Origin: Myxococcales bacterium
Lineage (GTDB): Bacteria > Myxococcota_A > Polyangia > Haliangiales > Haliangiaceae
Length of the DNA: 64,000 nucleotides
NCBI GenBank assembly: GCA_016707895.1
Contig: JADJGV010000019.1
Location: forward strand, 170,259 to 234,258
Direction: 5' to 3'
Both the position numbers and the translations under genes were made by a program. Below are positions 1 through 7,399 of this stretch, piece by piece. Each line of letters starts with the position of its first letter. Within the stretch, counting starts at the first letter, position 1. Under the pieces are notes generated by a model, which saw nothing but the letters and a program-made list of their open reading frames with translations, made no database searches and was not told the origin of the DNA.

Positions 1-133
1 GCGCGGCGGCGATCGCCGCGGCGGCCGGCTCGACCCGGCCGATGGCCTGATCGATGGTGAGGGTGAGATCGTCGGCAGCGGCGGGGCCCGCGAGGGCCGC
101 GACCGCTACCAGGACAGTGATCGAACGAGCCAT
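1..133 (-). CDS. secreted protein, N-terminal fragment
   Basis: Only the first 44 codons lie in the window; the rest continues beyond the left edge. The start is an ATG followed by a clear signal peptide (MARSITVLVAVAALAGPAAA, probable cleavage after the Ala run). The mature part begins DDLTLTIDQAIGRVEP. The phrase LTIDQAI resembles the opening of TolC-family outer-membrane efflux proteins (LTLDEAI), but 25 mature residues cannot settle the family. The 197 bases between this start and the next gene on the same strand would hold its promoter; I see no clear element there. Confidence 0.55.
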   Translation of the reverse strand, partial: MARSITVLVAVAALAGPAAADDLTLTIDQAIGRVEPAAAAIAAA

Positions 134-330
134 GGTCTCTCCGCGACGCGCGCCGGGGGGCGCGGCGTGCGCGGAGGCTTAGCAGGATCCGCGCCGTCGC
201 GGAGCGCGCCGCGGATCATGTGGTGTGGGGCCAGGGCGTGGCGGGATGCGACGGCGCGGGTCAGAACTCCCCACGCCGCGCGGTCGCGCTGCGACGATCA
301 CGCCGTCGCACCCGGCGTCGCACGTCGCAG

Positions 331-1089
331 CTACCAGGCGACGACGTGGTACTCGCTGTCGGGTTCCCAGCAGGTGTCGGTTCCCCGATAGGCGACGAGC
401 AGCACCGCCACCCGGTGCGCGGCGTCGACGTAGGCCTCGCGCAGCGCGATCGGGTTGTCGCAGAACTCGTCGGCGCCCGCGCCGTCGTAGGGCGCGTACG
501 GCTTGACCAGCCAGCCGTCCATCGTGCGATCGACCACGGGCTTGCCGCCGTCGGTCACCACCAGGTGCGCCGACGCGTCGAAGGTCACCCCGATCGTGCC
601 CGCGGCGACGCGCCACTGGCTCGAGTCGAGGAAGCCGTCGCCGTCGGCGGTGACCTCGGCCACGGCGATCGGCGCGAACGCCGCCTTGGCGTGCTGCGCG
701 GCGATCCACGCGTTGGCGCCGTCGAGGTCGGGCGTCGGCGGGGCCGGCGCCTGCGACTCGTCGCCGACGGCCTGATCGGCGGTGAGCACGACCCGGGTCG
801 CGGTGGCGCGGTCGTCGCGGCCGCGGACCTCCAGCGCCAGGTTGGGCGCGCCGCGGGCGCCGTCCTCGCCCTGGCGGGCGATCAGCACGCTGCCGCCGTC
901 GGCGGCGAGCGCGGGCGTGCCGGTGACCGTGAAGTCGCCACCCCAGTCGGTGCCGTCGTCGGTGTGCCAGCCGACCGTCGGCGCCGGGCCGACCGGGCCG
1001 CCGCCCGCGGCGCCGTTGCCGATCGCGGTCGGGTGCGAGGCGCCGCCGCAGGCAGCGGCGAGGAGGAGCGAGCCGAGGGCGATGCGCAT
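331..1089 (-). CDS. hypothetical lipoprotein
   Basis: A 252-residue protein with a lipoprotein signal: MRIALGSLLLAAACGG has a lipobox with Cys15 as the probable lipidated residue. I chose this ATG rather than an upstream one because it places the signal peptide at the N-terminus. After the lipobox comes a Gly/Ala/Pro linker (residues ~16-45), then a mixed alpha/beta region with no motif I recognise. It is probably anchored in the outer membrane or inner leaflet. The next gene upstream on the same strand, a metalloprotease-like lipoprotein, ends 79 bases before it, so the two may be co-expressed. Function unknown. Confidence 0.7.
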   Translation of the reverse strand: MRIALGSLLLAAACGGASHPTAIGNGAAGGGPVGPAPTVGWHTDDGTDWGGDFTVTGTPALAADGGSVLIARQGEDGARGAPNLALEVRGRDDRATATRVVLTADQAVGDESQAPAPPTPDLDGANAWIAAQHAKAAFAPIAVAEVTADGDGFLDSSQWRVAAGTIGVTFDASAHLVVTDGGKPVVDRTMDGWLVKPYAPYDGAGADEFCDNPIALREAYVDAAHRVAVLLVAYRGTDTCWEPDSEYHVVAW

Positions 1090-1168
1090 GGTCGCCAGGG
1101 GACCGGGTTTGGCGGCGGGCGTCAAGGACATGCCGATCCAACGCGTGATCGGCGTCGCCGATTCACGA

Positions 1169-2434
1169 TCATCGCGGCGTGATCACCAGCGTCGCGGCGT
1201 GGCGGTCGTCGGTGCGATCGTCGACGTCGTCGGCGCCCCGCGGCAGCGCGGTGACGACCAGCGTGCGCGGCCGCGTGAGGTCGATCACCACCGGGCCGGC
1301 GCCGACCGCCAGCACGTCGCCATCGCCGGCGGCGCCCGGCACGGCCTGCACGACCCAGCGCACGGCGGGATCGGCGCCGCGCAGCTCGACCGCGACCCGC
1401 GCGGTCCCGACCGCGGGCGCGGCGACGTCGACGTACGCCGAGCCGAGCGTCATCGGCGCGAGCGCCACCTGCCCGCCCACCGCGCCGGCCACCGTCGCCA
1501 GCCGCGCCGGCGCCGCCATCGCCGCGGCCTCCTCGAGGTGGGCGCCGTCGGCGCGCGCGCCGGTGTAGACCCGCCAGCGCGCGAACTCGGGCACCGACGC
1601 GACGAAGCCGGCGCCGCGCGGCGCGAGCACGAGGTCGAGCGCGTCCTCGATGTCGGGCTCGGCGCTGCCGAGCGGGCTGCGCAGCCGCCGCCACACCTCG
1701 CCGATGAACGCCGCGTCGCCGGCGAAGTAGCGATCGCGGACGAAGCGCAGGTACAAGGCCGCGCCGTACATGAACCAGGTCTGGTAGCCGTCGTCGCGAT
1801 CGATCGCCCAGTCGGGGTGGGCCTGGAAGTCGACGATCTGATCGAGGTACTGATCGTCGCCGTCGACGACCTCGTCCTCGACGAACACCGCGGTCATCTC
1901 GTAGGCGATCGCGGCGTCGTCCCAGTCGTCGGCGGCCTGCAGCGCGTGGTTGAGCTCGTGGGCGACGGTGGTGTCGAGGATCGGCCCGGCGAACGGCCCG
2001 AACGGATCGATCACGACGTAGGCGTACTCGTCGTCGTGGGGCGTCGCCGGATCCTCGCCGACGACGTCGACGTAGCACTCCTCGATGCCGGCCCACAGGA
2101 ACACGTCGAGCCGGGCGTCGGGCCCGCACCAGCCGGCGTCGGGCAGCGGCGGCCGAAACCCCAGCCGGCCGACCTCGACGTCCCACGCCCGCTCGACGTC
2201 GGCCAGCACCTCGGCGGCGACCGCGGCCTCGAAGCCGCCGCGGTAGTGCACCAGCACCGGCAGGCGCGTCGACGGCAGCGCGTCGGGCCAGCGGGCGTAG
2301 TCGGTGCACGGATCGGTGTCGGCCGGCAGCGGCGGCAGCGGCGCGGCGTCGGGGCCGTCGGCGGCGTCGGGGGCGAGGTCCGGTTCGCCGCCGCACGCGG
2401 CGAGCACGATCGACACGCAGGCCAGGCGACGCAC
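1169..2434 (-). CDS. putative zinc metalloprotease lipoprotein (HELNH)
   Basis: A 421-residue lipoprotein whose signal ends VLAACGG, with Cys14 as the lipid anchor. It is followed by an Asp/Ala/Pro-rich linker to about residue 40. The motif HELNH (residues 159-163, in DTTVAHELNHALQAADDW) fits the HExxH zinc site of gluzincin/metzincin-type peptidases, and the flanking Glu/Asp-rich segment could give a third ligand. The layout resembles MXAN_6640-type putative metalloproteases of myxobacteria. The C-terminal ~150 residues look like a beta-sandwich. The inferred role is a surface or periplasmic peptidase; the substrate is unknown. Cys43, Cys103 and Cys120 could form disulphides. Confidence 0.7.
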   Translation of the reverse strand: MRRLACVSIVLAACGGEPDLAPDAADGPDAAPLPPLPADTDPCTDYARWPDALPSTRLPVLVHYRGGFEAAVAAEVLADVERAWDVEVGRLGFRPPLPDAGWCGPDARLDVFLWAGIEECYVDVVGEDPATPHDDEYAYVVIDPFGPFAGPILDTTVAHELNHALQAADDWDDAAIAYEMTAVFVEDEVVDGDDQYLDQIVDFQAHPDWAIDRDDGYQTWFMYGAALYLRFVRDRYFAGDAAFIGEVWRRLRSPLGSAEPDIEDALDLVLAPRGAGFVASVPEFARWRVYTGARADGAHLEEAAAMAAPARLATVAGAVGGQVALAPMTLGSAYVDVAAPAVGTARVAVELRGADPAVRWVVQAVPGAAGDGDVLAVGAGPVVIDLTRPRTLVVTALPRGADDVDDRTDDRHAATLVITPR

Positions 2435-2458
2435 CCGCGCACCCTACACCCGAGCACA

Positions 2459-2477
2459 TGGTCCGACAAGCGGACCA
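2459..2477. terminator. hairpin after the rRNA methyltransferase gene
   Basis: A perfect 7-bp inverted repeat (TGGTCCG, 5-base loop ACAAG, CGGACCA) lies in the short gap downstream of the methyltransferase stop codon. It may end the mutH-like/methyltransferase transcript before the lipoprotein gene. There is no U-tract, so a pause or 3'-end stabiliser is as likely as an intrinsic terminator. Confidence 0.4.
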
Positions 2478-2486
2478 ATCCATCGG

Positions 2487-3611
2487 TCAGCTGCCGGGTT
2501 CGTACAGGTAGAAGTAGCCGCGCAGGTTCGAGGACGCCGACAGCGGCTTCTTCATCTTCCAGCGCGCGCCGAACGCGTACTCGAACTCGGGGTGCGCGCA
2601 CAGGATGCCGGCGCGGAAGTCGCCGAGGCCGCGCCACCAGTCGGCCAGCGCGCCGTACAGGAGCCGCGCGTCGGCGACGTCGAGCCGCTCGCCCCACGGC
2701 GGGTTGCACAGCACCAGCCCGGCCGGCGGCACCGTCCCGGCGTCGGCGGCCCAGGCCAGCAGCTTGTCGCGGGTGATCGCCGCGAACTCGCCGCGGTGCA
2801 TGATCAGGTCGACGCCGGCGCGCCGCGCGTTGTCGCGCGCGGCCGCCACCACGTCGAGGTCGCGATCGCCGGCGACGATGATCGGCCGGGTCGCGGGCCA
2901 CAGGGCCGGCGCGTCGCCGTGGACCGGCGCGCCGCGCGCCGCCAGCGCCGCCTCGATCGCGATCGTGCCGGCGCCGCACATCGGATCGACCAGCAGGTCC
3001 TTGCGCGGATCGTAGCGGGCCTCGATCGCCATCACCGCCGCCAGGTGCTCGCGCAGCGGCGCCTCGCCGGCGTCGCGGCGCCACCCGCGCCGGGTGCGGG
3101 TGCCGCGGGTGAGGTCGATCCCGATCAGCACCTGGCCGCGATCGTCGAGCCGCGCCACCACCAGCGCGTCGGGGCGCTCGCCGTCGACCGCCAGCGCCAC
3201 GCCGCGGGCGCGGGCGCCGTCGACGATCGCGTTCTTGACCGTGCCGACCACCTGGCGCTCGCCGGCGGCGAACTCGGCGACCCGCCGCACCTCGACCGAG
3301 ATCGTCCGCACCGCGCGATCCCAGCCGCGATCGTCGGCGGCGACGTCGGCGGCCAGCTCGTCGTACAGCGGCTCGAGCCGGCGCGCGCTCGACGCGTACA
3401 GGTCGCGCACGATCCGGGTCGACGTGCGGTGGTAGGTCAGCGCCGCGGTGGCCAGCGCCTCGTCCCACGGGTAGGCCAGCTGGCCGGTGCCGTCGCGCTT
3501 GGGGGCTGGCGGGCGGGCGCCGACGGTCTTGCCGGCGATCCGCACCAGCTCGGCCTCCATCGCGCGGTTGGTCTGGGCCGAGCCGACCAGGCGCAGGGTG
3601 TCGATTCTCAC
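2487..3611 (-). CDS. THUMP-domain class I RNA methyltransferase (RlmL/TrmN-like)
   Basis: A 374-residue SAM-dependent RNA methyltransferase. The N-terminal half looks like a THUMP RNA-binding region. The C-terminal half carries the Rossmann motif DPMCGAGTIAIEAALAARG (motif I, SAM binding) and the catalytic NPPWGERL, a variant of the N-P-P-(Y/F) motif of N2-guanine methyltransferases. The likely product is m2G in 23S rRNA (RlmL N-terminal half) or tRNA (Trm14/TrmN). The start is a GTG overlapping the upstream gene's stop as GTGA, giving the N-terminus (V)RIDTLRLVGSAQ; longer readings run through the coding region of the upstream gene. The overlap with the MutH-like gene implies co-translation. 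Confidence 0.85.
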   Translation of the reverse strand: MRIDTLRLVGSAQTNRAMEAELVRIAGKTVGARPPAPKRDGTGQLAYPWDEALATAALTYHRTSTRIVRDLYASSARRLEPLYDELAADVAADDRGWDRAVRTISVEVRRVAEFAAGERQVVGTVKNAIVDGARARGVALAVDGERPDALVVARLDDRGQVLIGIDLTRGTRTRRGWRRDAGEAPLREHLAAVMAIEARYDPRKDLLVDPMCGAGTIAIEAALAARGAPVHGDAPALWPATRPIIVAGDRDLDVVAAARDNARRAGVDLIMHRGEFAAITRDKLLAWAADAGTVPPAGLVLCNPPWGERLDVADARLLYGALADWWRGLGDFRAGILCAHPEFEYAFGARWKMKKPLSASSNLRGYFYLYEPGS

Positions 3612-4537
3612 ACGTGGCTCCGAGGTGGTCCGTTGAGGGTGGCGTACAGGCCGGCGTCGACGAAGAAGCGCTTGTGCAGGTACCAGCCGCGGGCGTCGGT
3701 GCCGCGCGGGCCCTTGGGGCGGGTGTGCAGATCGCGGCGCACCCAGCGCGCCACGTCGGCGTCCCAGTCCAGCAAGTACCACGACACCAGCGTGGCGCCA
3801 TCGTCGACCGCGGCCCGACACAGCCACAGCACCCGGGCCAGCTTGGCCAGCGGCGAAGCGCCCTCCATCCCGATCGCGGGGTCCTCGGTGACCCGCCAGC
3901 GGCCGCCGCGATCACGGGCGATCGGCACGGTCTTCAGCTCGATCTCGCCGCGCCAGTCGGGCTCGTCGTCGCCGCGCTCGACGACGCCGAGCAGCGCCGC
4001 GGCGGCGCGGCCCCACGCGCCCTTGTCGCGGCCGCGGGCCGGCAGCCGCACGCCGAGCGCGCGATCGGCGGCGGCCAGGAGCTCGTCGACGTCGGCCGGC
4101 TCGTCGCCCGGGATCGGCGCGGGCCGCGGCGGCGGCACCGGCCGCGGCCAGCCCGGCGACGGCGGCGCCAGGCCGCGCGCGGCGGCGACGTGCACCAGCC
4201 GCGCGCCGAGCTGCTCGGGGATCGGCTGCAGGCCGGTGCCGAGCAGCGCCGCGCCGCCGGCCTCGACCTCGGCGCCCCACCGCCACAACCGCGCGCGCAG
4301 CGCGCCGGCGTCGCCCTCGGGCGGGCCCAGCCGCAGCGCCGTCAGCAGGCCGCGCAGCTCGTCGGCGCGCAGGCAGTTGAGCAGCGCCACCAGATCGCCG
4401 GCGAACCGCGCCTCGAGCGCCGCGGCCGGGGCGTCGTCGCGCCGGCCGCCGGCCAGCCGGCGCAGCGCCGGCGGCGGCAGCGCGGCGATCAGGGCGCGGG
4501 CGGCGTTCACCTGCGTCCGATGGTACCGTCTCGCCAT
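3608..4537 (-). CDS. MutH/Sau3AI-family endonuclease
   Basis: A 309-residue protein. The C-terminal half (residues ~150-305) matches DNA mismatch-repair MutH in order: RDKGAWG (170-176, like RDKGWIG of E. coli MutH), LLGVVERGDDEPDW, then the catalytic D194-x5-E200-L-K202 in DWRGEIELKTVPI, then KLARVLW (232-238), and near the end GWYLHKRF, like GFYLKKNF. MutH nicks unmethylated DNA at GATC during mismatch repair; Sau3AI relatives cut both strands. The N-terminal ~150 residues are an Ala/Leu-rich extension absent from E. coli MutH. A GTG at 4510 is an alternative start that would leave a gap to the divergent gene. No mutS, mutL or dam gene is nearby, so mismatch repair or restriction cannot be chosen from context. 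Confidence 0.8.
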   Translation of the reverse strand: MARRYHRTQVNAARALIAALPPPALRRLAGGRRDDAPAAALEARFAGDLVALLNCLRADELRGLLTALRLGPPEGDAGALRARLWRWGAEVEAGGAALLGTGLQPIPEQLGARLVHVAAARGLAPPSPGWPRPVPPPRPAPIPGDEPADVDELLAAADRALGVRLPARGRDKGAWGRAAAALLGVVERGDDEPDWRGEIELKTVPIARDRGGRWRVTEDPAIGMEGASPLAKLARVLWLCRAAVDDGATLVSWYLLDWDADVARWVRRDLHTRPKGPRGTDARGWYLHKRFFVDAGLYATLNGPPRSHV

Positions 4538-5816
4538 GAACCGTCGAGCCGTCGGCGCCGCGCTTTGCGCCGCGGCCGCGTTCGTGCTGGTGCTGGCGCT
4601 GGTGATGCCGTGGTGGCGGGTGATCGATCGCGACGACGACACCGGCGCGCGCGCGACGTTCGGGCTGGCCGGCGGCGAGCAGTGCGTCGGCGCCTCCACG
4701 GTGACGTGCAAGGACGTCGCGCTCGACGGCCGCCCCGGCGCGCGCGACGATCTGTTCGCGTGGGCGGGGCGCGCGACGCTGGCGCTGGCGCTGGTGGCGG
4801 CGGCGCTGGCGCTGACCTTGGCCTTCGCCGGCGGCAAGCGCCGCCCTCCCCTGCGCGCGGCGTGCGCGACCGCGGCGCTGGCGACCGCGGCGGCGGCGGC
4901 GGCGACGGTCGCGCTCGAGCGCCTGCCGGCCAGCTACGGCACGCCGTCGCTGGGCGCCGGGCTGTGGCTGGCGCTGGCGGGCTGCGCGCTGCTGGCCGCC
5001 GGCGCCGCGTGGCCGGTCGGCCCCGGCGACGCGCGGGCGCCGCTGCGCCGCTGGGGCCTGGCCGCGGCGGTGGCCGCGCTGGTGCTGGTGGCGTGGGCGA
5101 CGCTGGCGCAGCGCGGCTGGTGGCACGGCGACGTCGAGTTCGGCGAGCGGTCGCGCTCGCCGCTGGGCTTCGAGGTGTGCGACCTCGGCACCTGCGCGCG
5201 GTTCGGCAACGGCGCGGCGGCGCTGCGCTCGCTGTTCCTGCTGGGGCTGGTCGCGGCCACCGCCGCCGCCACCGCCGCCACCGCCGCCGGCCTGGCGGTG
5301 CGCGCGATCGGCGGCGTCGCCGTGCGCGGCTGGGCGATCGCCACGCTGACCGCGGCGGGCACCACGCTGGTCGCCGCGATCGCCGCGCTGGCCGCGGTGC
5401 CGAGCCGCGACACCCACCTCGGCCTCGGCGCGTGGCTGTTCGTCGGCGCCACCGCGGCGCTCGCCGGCGTCGCGATCGCCGCGCTGCGCGCGCTGCCCGG
5501 CGCCGCTGCGGCCGACGACGACACCGCGCCCGCGCGCTGGGGCGCGGCCCCGGCCGGCCCCAAGCCCGTGCTGGCTCCGCTGGGCGGCGCCGCGCTGGCG
5601 CCGCCGCCCCCGCCGATGGCCGCGCCGCCGATCGGGCCGCCGGCGATCCCCGCCTACGCACCGGCGCTGTCGCCGCCGCCGCTCCACCGTCCGGCGCTTG
5701 CGCCGGCGCCGATGGCGCCGCGCCCCAGCCCGTACTGCCCGACCTGCCGGGTGGCGACGCTGTGGCACGCCAAGCGCGGCGCGTGGTGGTGCAGCACCTG
5801 CAAGCGGACGCTGTGA
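4536..5816 (+). CDS. duplicated multi-pass membrane protein with C-terminal zinc ribbon
   Basis: A 426-residue integral membrane protein of unknown function. It seems internally duplicated: each half has an N-terminal TM helix, an extracytoplasmic segment with a Cys pair (PWWRVIDRDDDTG...CVGASTVTC, then RGWWHGDVEFGERS...CDLGTC), and further Ala-rich helices. After about residue 325 a Pro/Ala-rich linker leads to a cytoplasmic zinc ribbon, CPTC-x14-CSTC, at the extreme C-terminus. The start ATG shares the palindrome CATG with the divergent mutH-like start, so if both ATGs are used the 5' ends touch. The next gene overlaps it by GTGA, suggesting a shared function. Confidence 0.75.
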   Translation: MNRRAVGAALCAAAAFVLVLALVMPWWRVIDRDDDTGARATFGLAGGEQCVGASTVTCKDVALDGRPGARDDLFAWAGRATLALALVAAALALTLAFAGGKRRPPLRAACATAALATAAAAAATVALERLPASYGTPSLGAGLWLALAGCALLAAGAAWPVGPGDARAPLRRWGLAAAVAALVLVAWATLAQRGWWHGDVEFGERSRSPLGFEVCDLGTCARFGNGAAALRSLFLLGLVAATAAATAATAAGLAVRAIGGVAVRGWAIATLTAAGTTLVAAIAALAAVPSRDTHLGLGAWLFVGATAALAGVAIAALRALPGAAAADDDTAPARWGAAPAGPKPVLAPLGGAALAPPPPPMAAPPIGPPAIPAYAPALSPPPLHRPALAPAPMAPRPSPYCPTCRVATLWHAKRGAWWCSTCKRTL

Positions 5817-6313
5817 CGGGACGCCGCGCCGTGCGCGCCGCGCGCCTCGCCCTCGTCGCGCTGATCGCCGCGGCCGCCGGGTGCGGCGACCCGCTGCCGC
5901 CGTCGCCGCGCGAGCGCACCCGCGCCGAGGAGGCCCGCGCCGACGCCCGCCTGGCGGCGCTGGTGCGCGGCCTGCCCGGCGTGCTCGACGTGCGGGTGAT
6001 GGTGGTGCTGCCGGTCGACGATCCGCTGGTGGCGGCGCCGCCGACGCCGGCCCGGGCGACGGTGATCGCGGTGGCGCGCGCGGTCGACCCCAGCCCGATC
6101 CGCACCGCCGCCACCACCGGCGCGCGCTCGCTGATCGGCGCCGACGCCGAGGTCACCGTCGTCGTCGTGCCCGCGCCGGCGTGGCGGCGGGCGTCACGCC
6201 GGCTGGCGGTGGCGGTGGCCGCGCTCGCGCTGGCCGCCGCGGCCACGGCGATCGCGCTGACCCTGGCCCGCCGCCGCGCGCTGGCGACCTACCGCGGGAC
6301 CAAGCCCCAGTAG
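5813..6313 (+). CDS. FliF/YscJ-like ring-motif lipoprotein
   Basis: A 166-residue protein starting at a GTG that overlaps the previous stop. The signal ends LIAAAAGCGD, a lipobox with Cys24. The segment LPGVLDVRVMVVLPVDDPL, then ATVIAVARAV and the VTVVVVPAP strand, follows the pattern of the YscJ/FliF ring-building domain (V-x-R-V-x-V-x-L-P...SA-x-V...V-x-VV). A TM helix near residues 135-155 and a basic tail follow, as in SctJ. It is much shorter than FliF and no other type III secretion gene is present, so it may be a solitary derivative working with the membrane protein upstream. Its last 25 bases overlap the convergent hydratase gene. Confidence 0.55.
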   Translation: MTGRRAVRAARLALVALIAAAAGCGDPLPPSPRERTRAEEARADARLAALVRGLPGVLDVRVMVVLPVDDPLVAAPPTPARATVIAVARAVDPSPIRTAATTGARSLIGADAEVTVVVVPAPAWRRASRRLAVAVAALALAAAATAIALTLARRRALATYRGTKPQ

Positions 6314-7341
6314 TCGAGCGTCAGCACCACCCGCGGATCGAAGCCGCGCTTGCCGTCGGTCTCGACCTCGAGCGCGACCGGCTCGGCGGTGGGATCGACG
6401 TTCTTGACCGCGCACAGCTTGAGCCGCAGCGCGCCGAGGTCGGTGCGGCCGGGCAGCTCGGCGCGATCGACCACCTCGGTCCACGCGTACAGCGTGTCGC
6501 CGCCGTAGGTCGGGTTGACGTGGCTGCCGCTGTTCCACGCGGCGATGCGCACGACGTTCTCGAGCCCGGGGTAGCACAGCGCGTGGGCCACGCTGATCAC
6601 GTGGCCGCCATACATCAGCCGGCGGCCGGCGTGGCCGTCGAAGTGCACCCGCGCGGTGTTCTGGTACAGCCGGGTCGCGAGCATGTGGTCGGCGTCCTCG
6701 ACGGTCATGCCGCCGGCGCCGTCGACGCGCTCGCCGATCTGGTAGTCGCCCCACAGCCGGGTGCCGCCGGTGGCCCAGCGCAGATCGCGGAACCGCGCGA
6801 GGTTGAGCGCCTCGGGCACCGGCAGCTCGCTGGCGGCCAGCACCTGCGGCAGGCTCGGCACCACCGGCGTCGGCGCCGGCGCCGCGGCGTCGCGCTTCTG
6901 CACCATCACCCAGCGCACGAACGACACCACCTCCTGCCCCTTCTGGTTGTGGCCGCGGCTCTGCACGTAGACGATGCCGCGCTTGCCGTCGGACAGCTCG
7001 CGCAGGCCGATCACCTCGGTCTCGGCGGTCAGCGTGTCGCCGGGGTAGATCGGCCGCGGGAACAACACCCGGGCGTAGCCGAGGTTGGCCACCGCGTTGT
7101 GCGACACGTCGCCGACGGTCTTGCCGAAGACGACGTGGAATCCGAGCAGGTCGTGGACGACCTCGCGGGCGAAGCCCAGCGAGCGGGCGAACTCGGTCGA
7201 CGACGACACCGCCCGGCGATCGCCGGTGAGCGCGATGTACAGCGCGAGGTCGCCGCCGTGGAGCGTGCGGGGCGTCGCGTGCTGGAAGCGCTGCCCGATC
7301 CGGAAGTCCTCGAAGAAGTTGCCGCGCGGTGCGTGGGCCAT
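6289..7341 (-). CDS. mch: mesaconyl-CoA hydratase-like MaoC dehydratase
   Basis: A 350-residue tandem hot-dog enzyme. The N-terminus GNFFEDFRIGQRFQHATPRT and the run FHVVFGKTVGDVSHNAVANL are hallmarks of mesaconyl-C1-CoA hydratase (beta-methylmalyl-CoA dehydratase) of the ethylmalonyl-CoA pathway and related C5 routes. The second half repeats the fold (YQNTARVHFDGHAGRRLMYG, HVISVAHALCYPGLEN). Length agrees with the family. It would interconvert mesaconyl-CoA and beta-methylmalyl-CoA in the cytoplasm. No other pathway gene adjoins it, though an acyl-CoA mutase is encoded about 31 kb away. The 3' end overlaps the convergent lipoprotein gene. Confidence 0.8.
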   Translation of the reverse strand: MAHAPRGNFFEDFRIGQRFQHATPRTLHGGDLALYIALTGDRRAVSSSTEFARSLGFAREVVHDLLGFHVVFGKTVGDVSHNAVANLGYARVLFPRPIYPGDTLTAETEVIGLRELSDGKRGIVYVQSRGHNQKGQEVVSFVRWVMVQKRDAAAPAPTPVVPSLPQVLAASELPVPEALNLARFRDLRWATGGTRLWGDYQIGERVDGAGGMTVEDADHMLATRLYQNTARVHFDGHAGRRLMYGGHVISVAHALCYPGLENVVRIAAWNSGSHVNPTYGGDTLYAWTEVVDRAELPGRTDLGALRLKLCAVKNVDPTAEPVALEVETDGKRGFDPRVVLTLDYWGLVPR

Positions 7342-7399
7342 GGCGGCCGACGAGCATGCGGCGGCGCCGGCCGCGACGCAACCCCTCGGCGCCGCCGAC

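Noticed and set aside
53..1182. Several overlapping long frames on both strands near the left edge
   Set aside because: In high-GC DNA stop codons are rare in all frames. Only the minus-strand lipoprotein frame has a signal peptide and normal composition.
2304..5816. A very long open frame of 1170 codons on the plus strand
   Set aside because: Only its last 427 codons, from 4536, code for a plausible protein. The rest is antisense to the metalloprotease, methyltransferase and mutH genes and has Arg/Gly/His-rich shadow composition.
5813..6313. FliF/YscJ-like gene as evidence of a type III secretion or flagellar locus
   Set aside because: No other component of either system is encoded in the window and the protein is far shorter than FliF.
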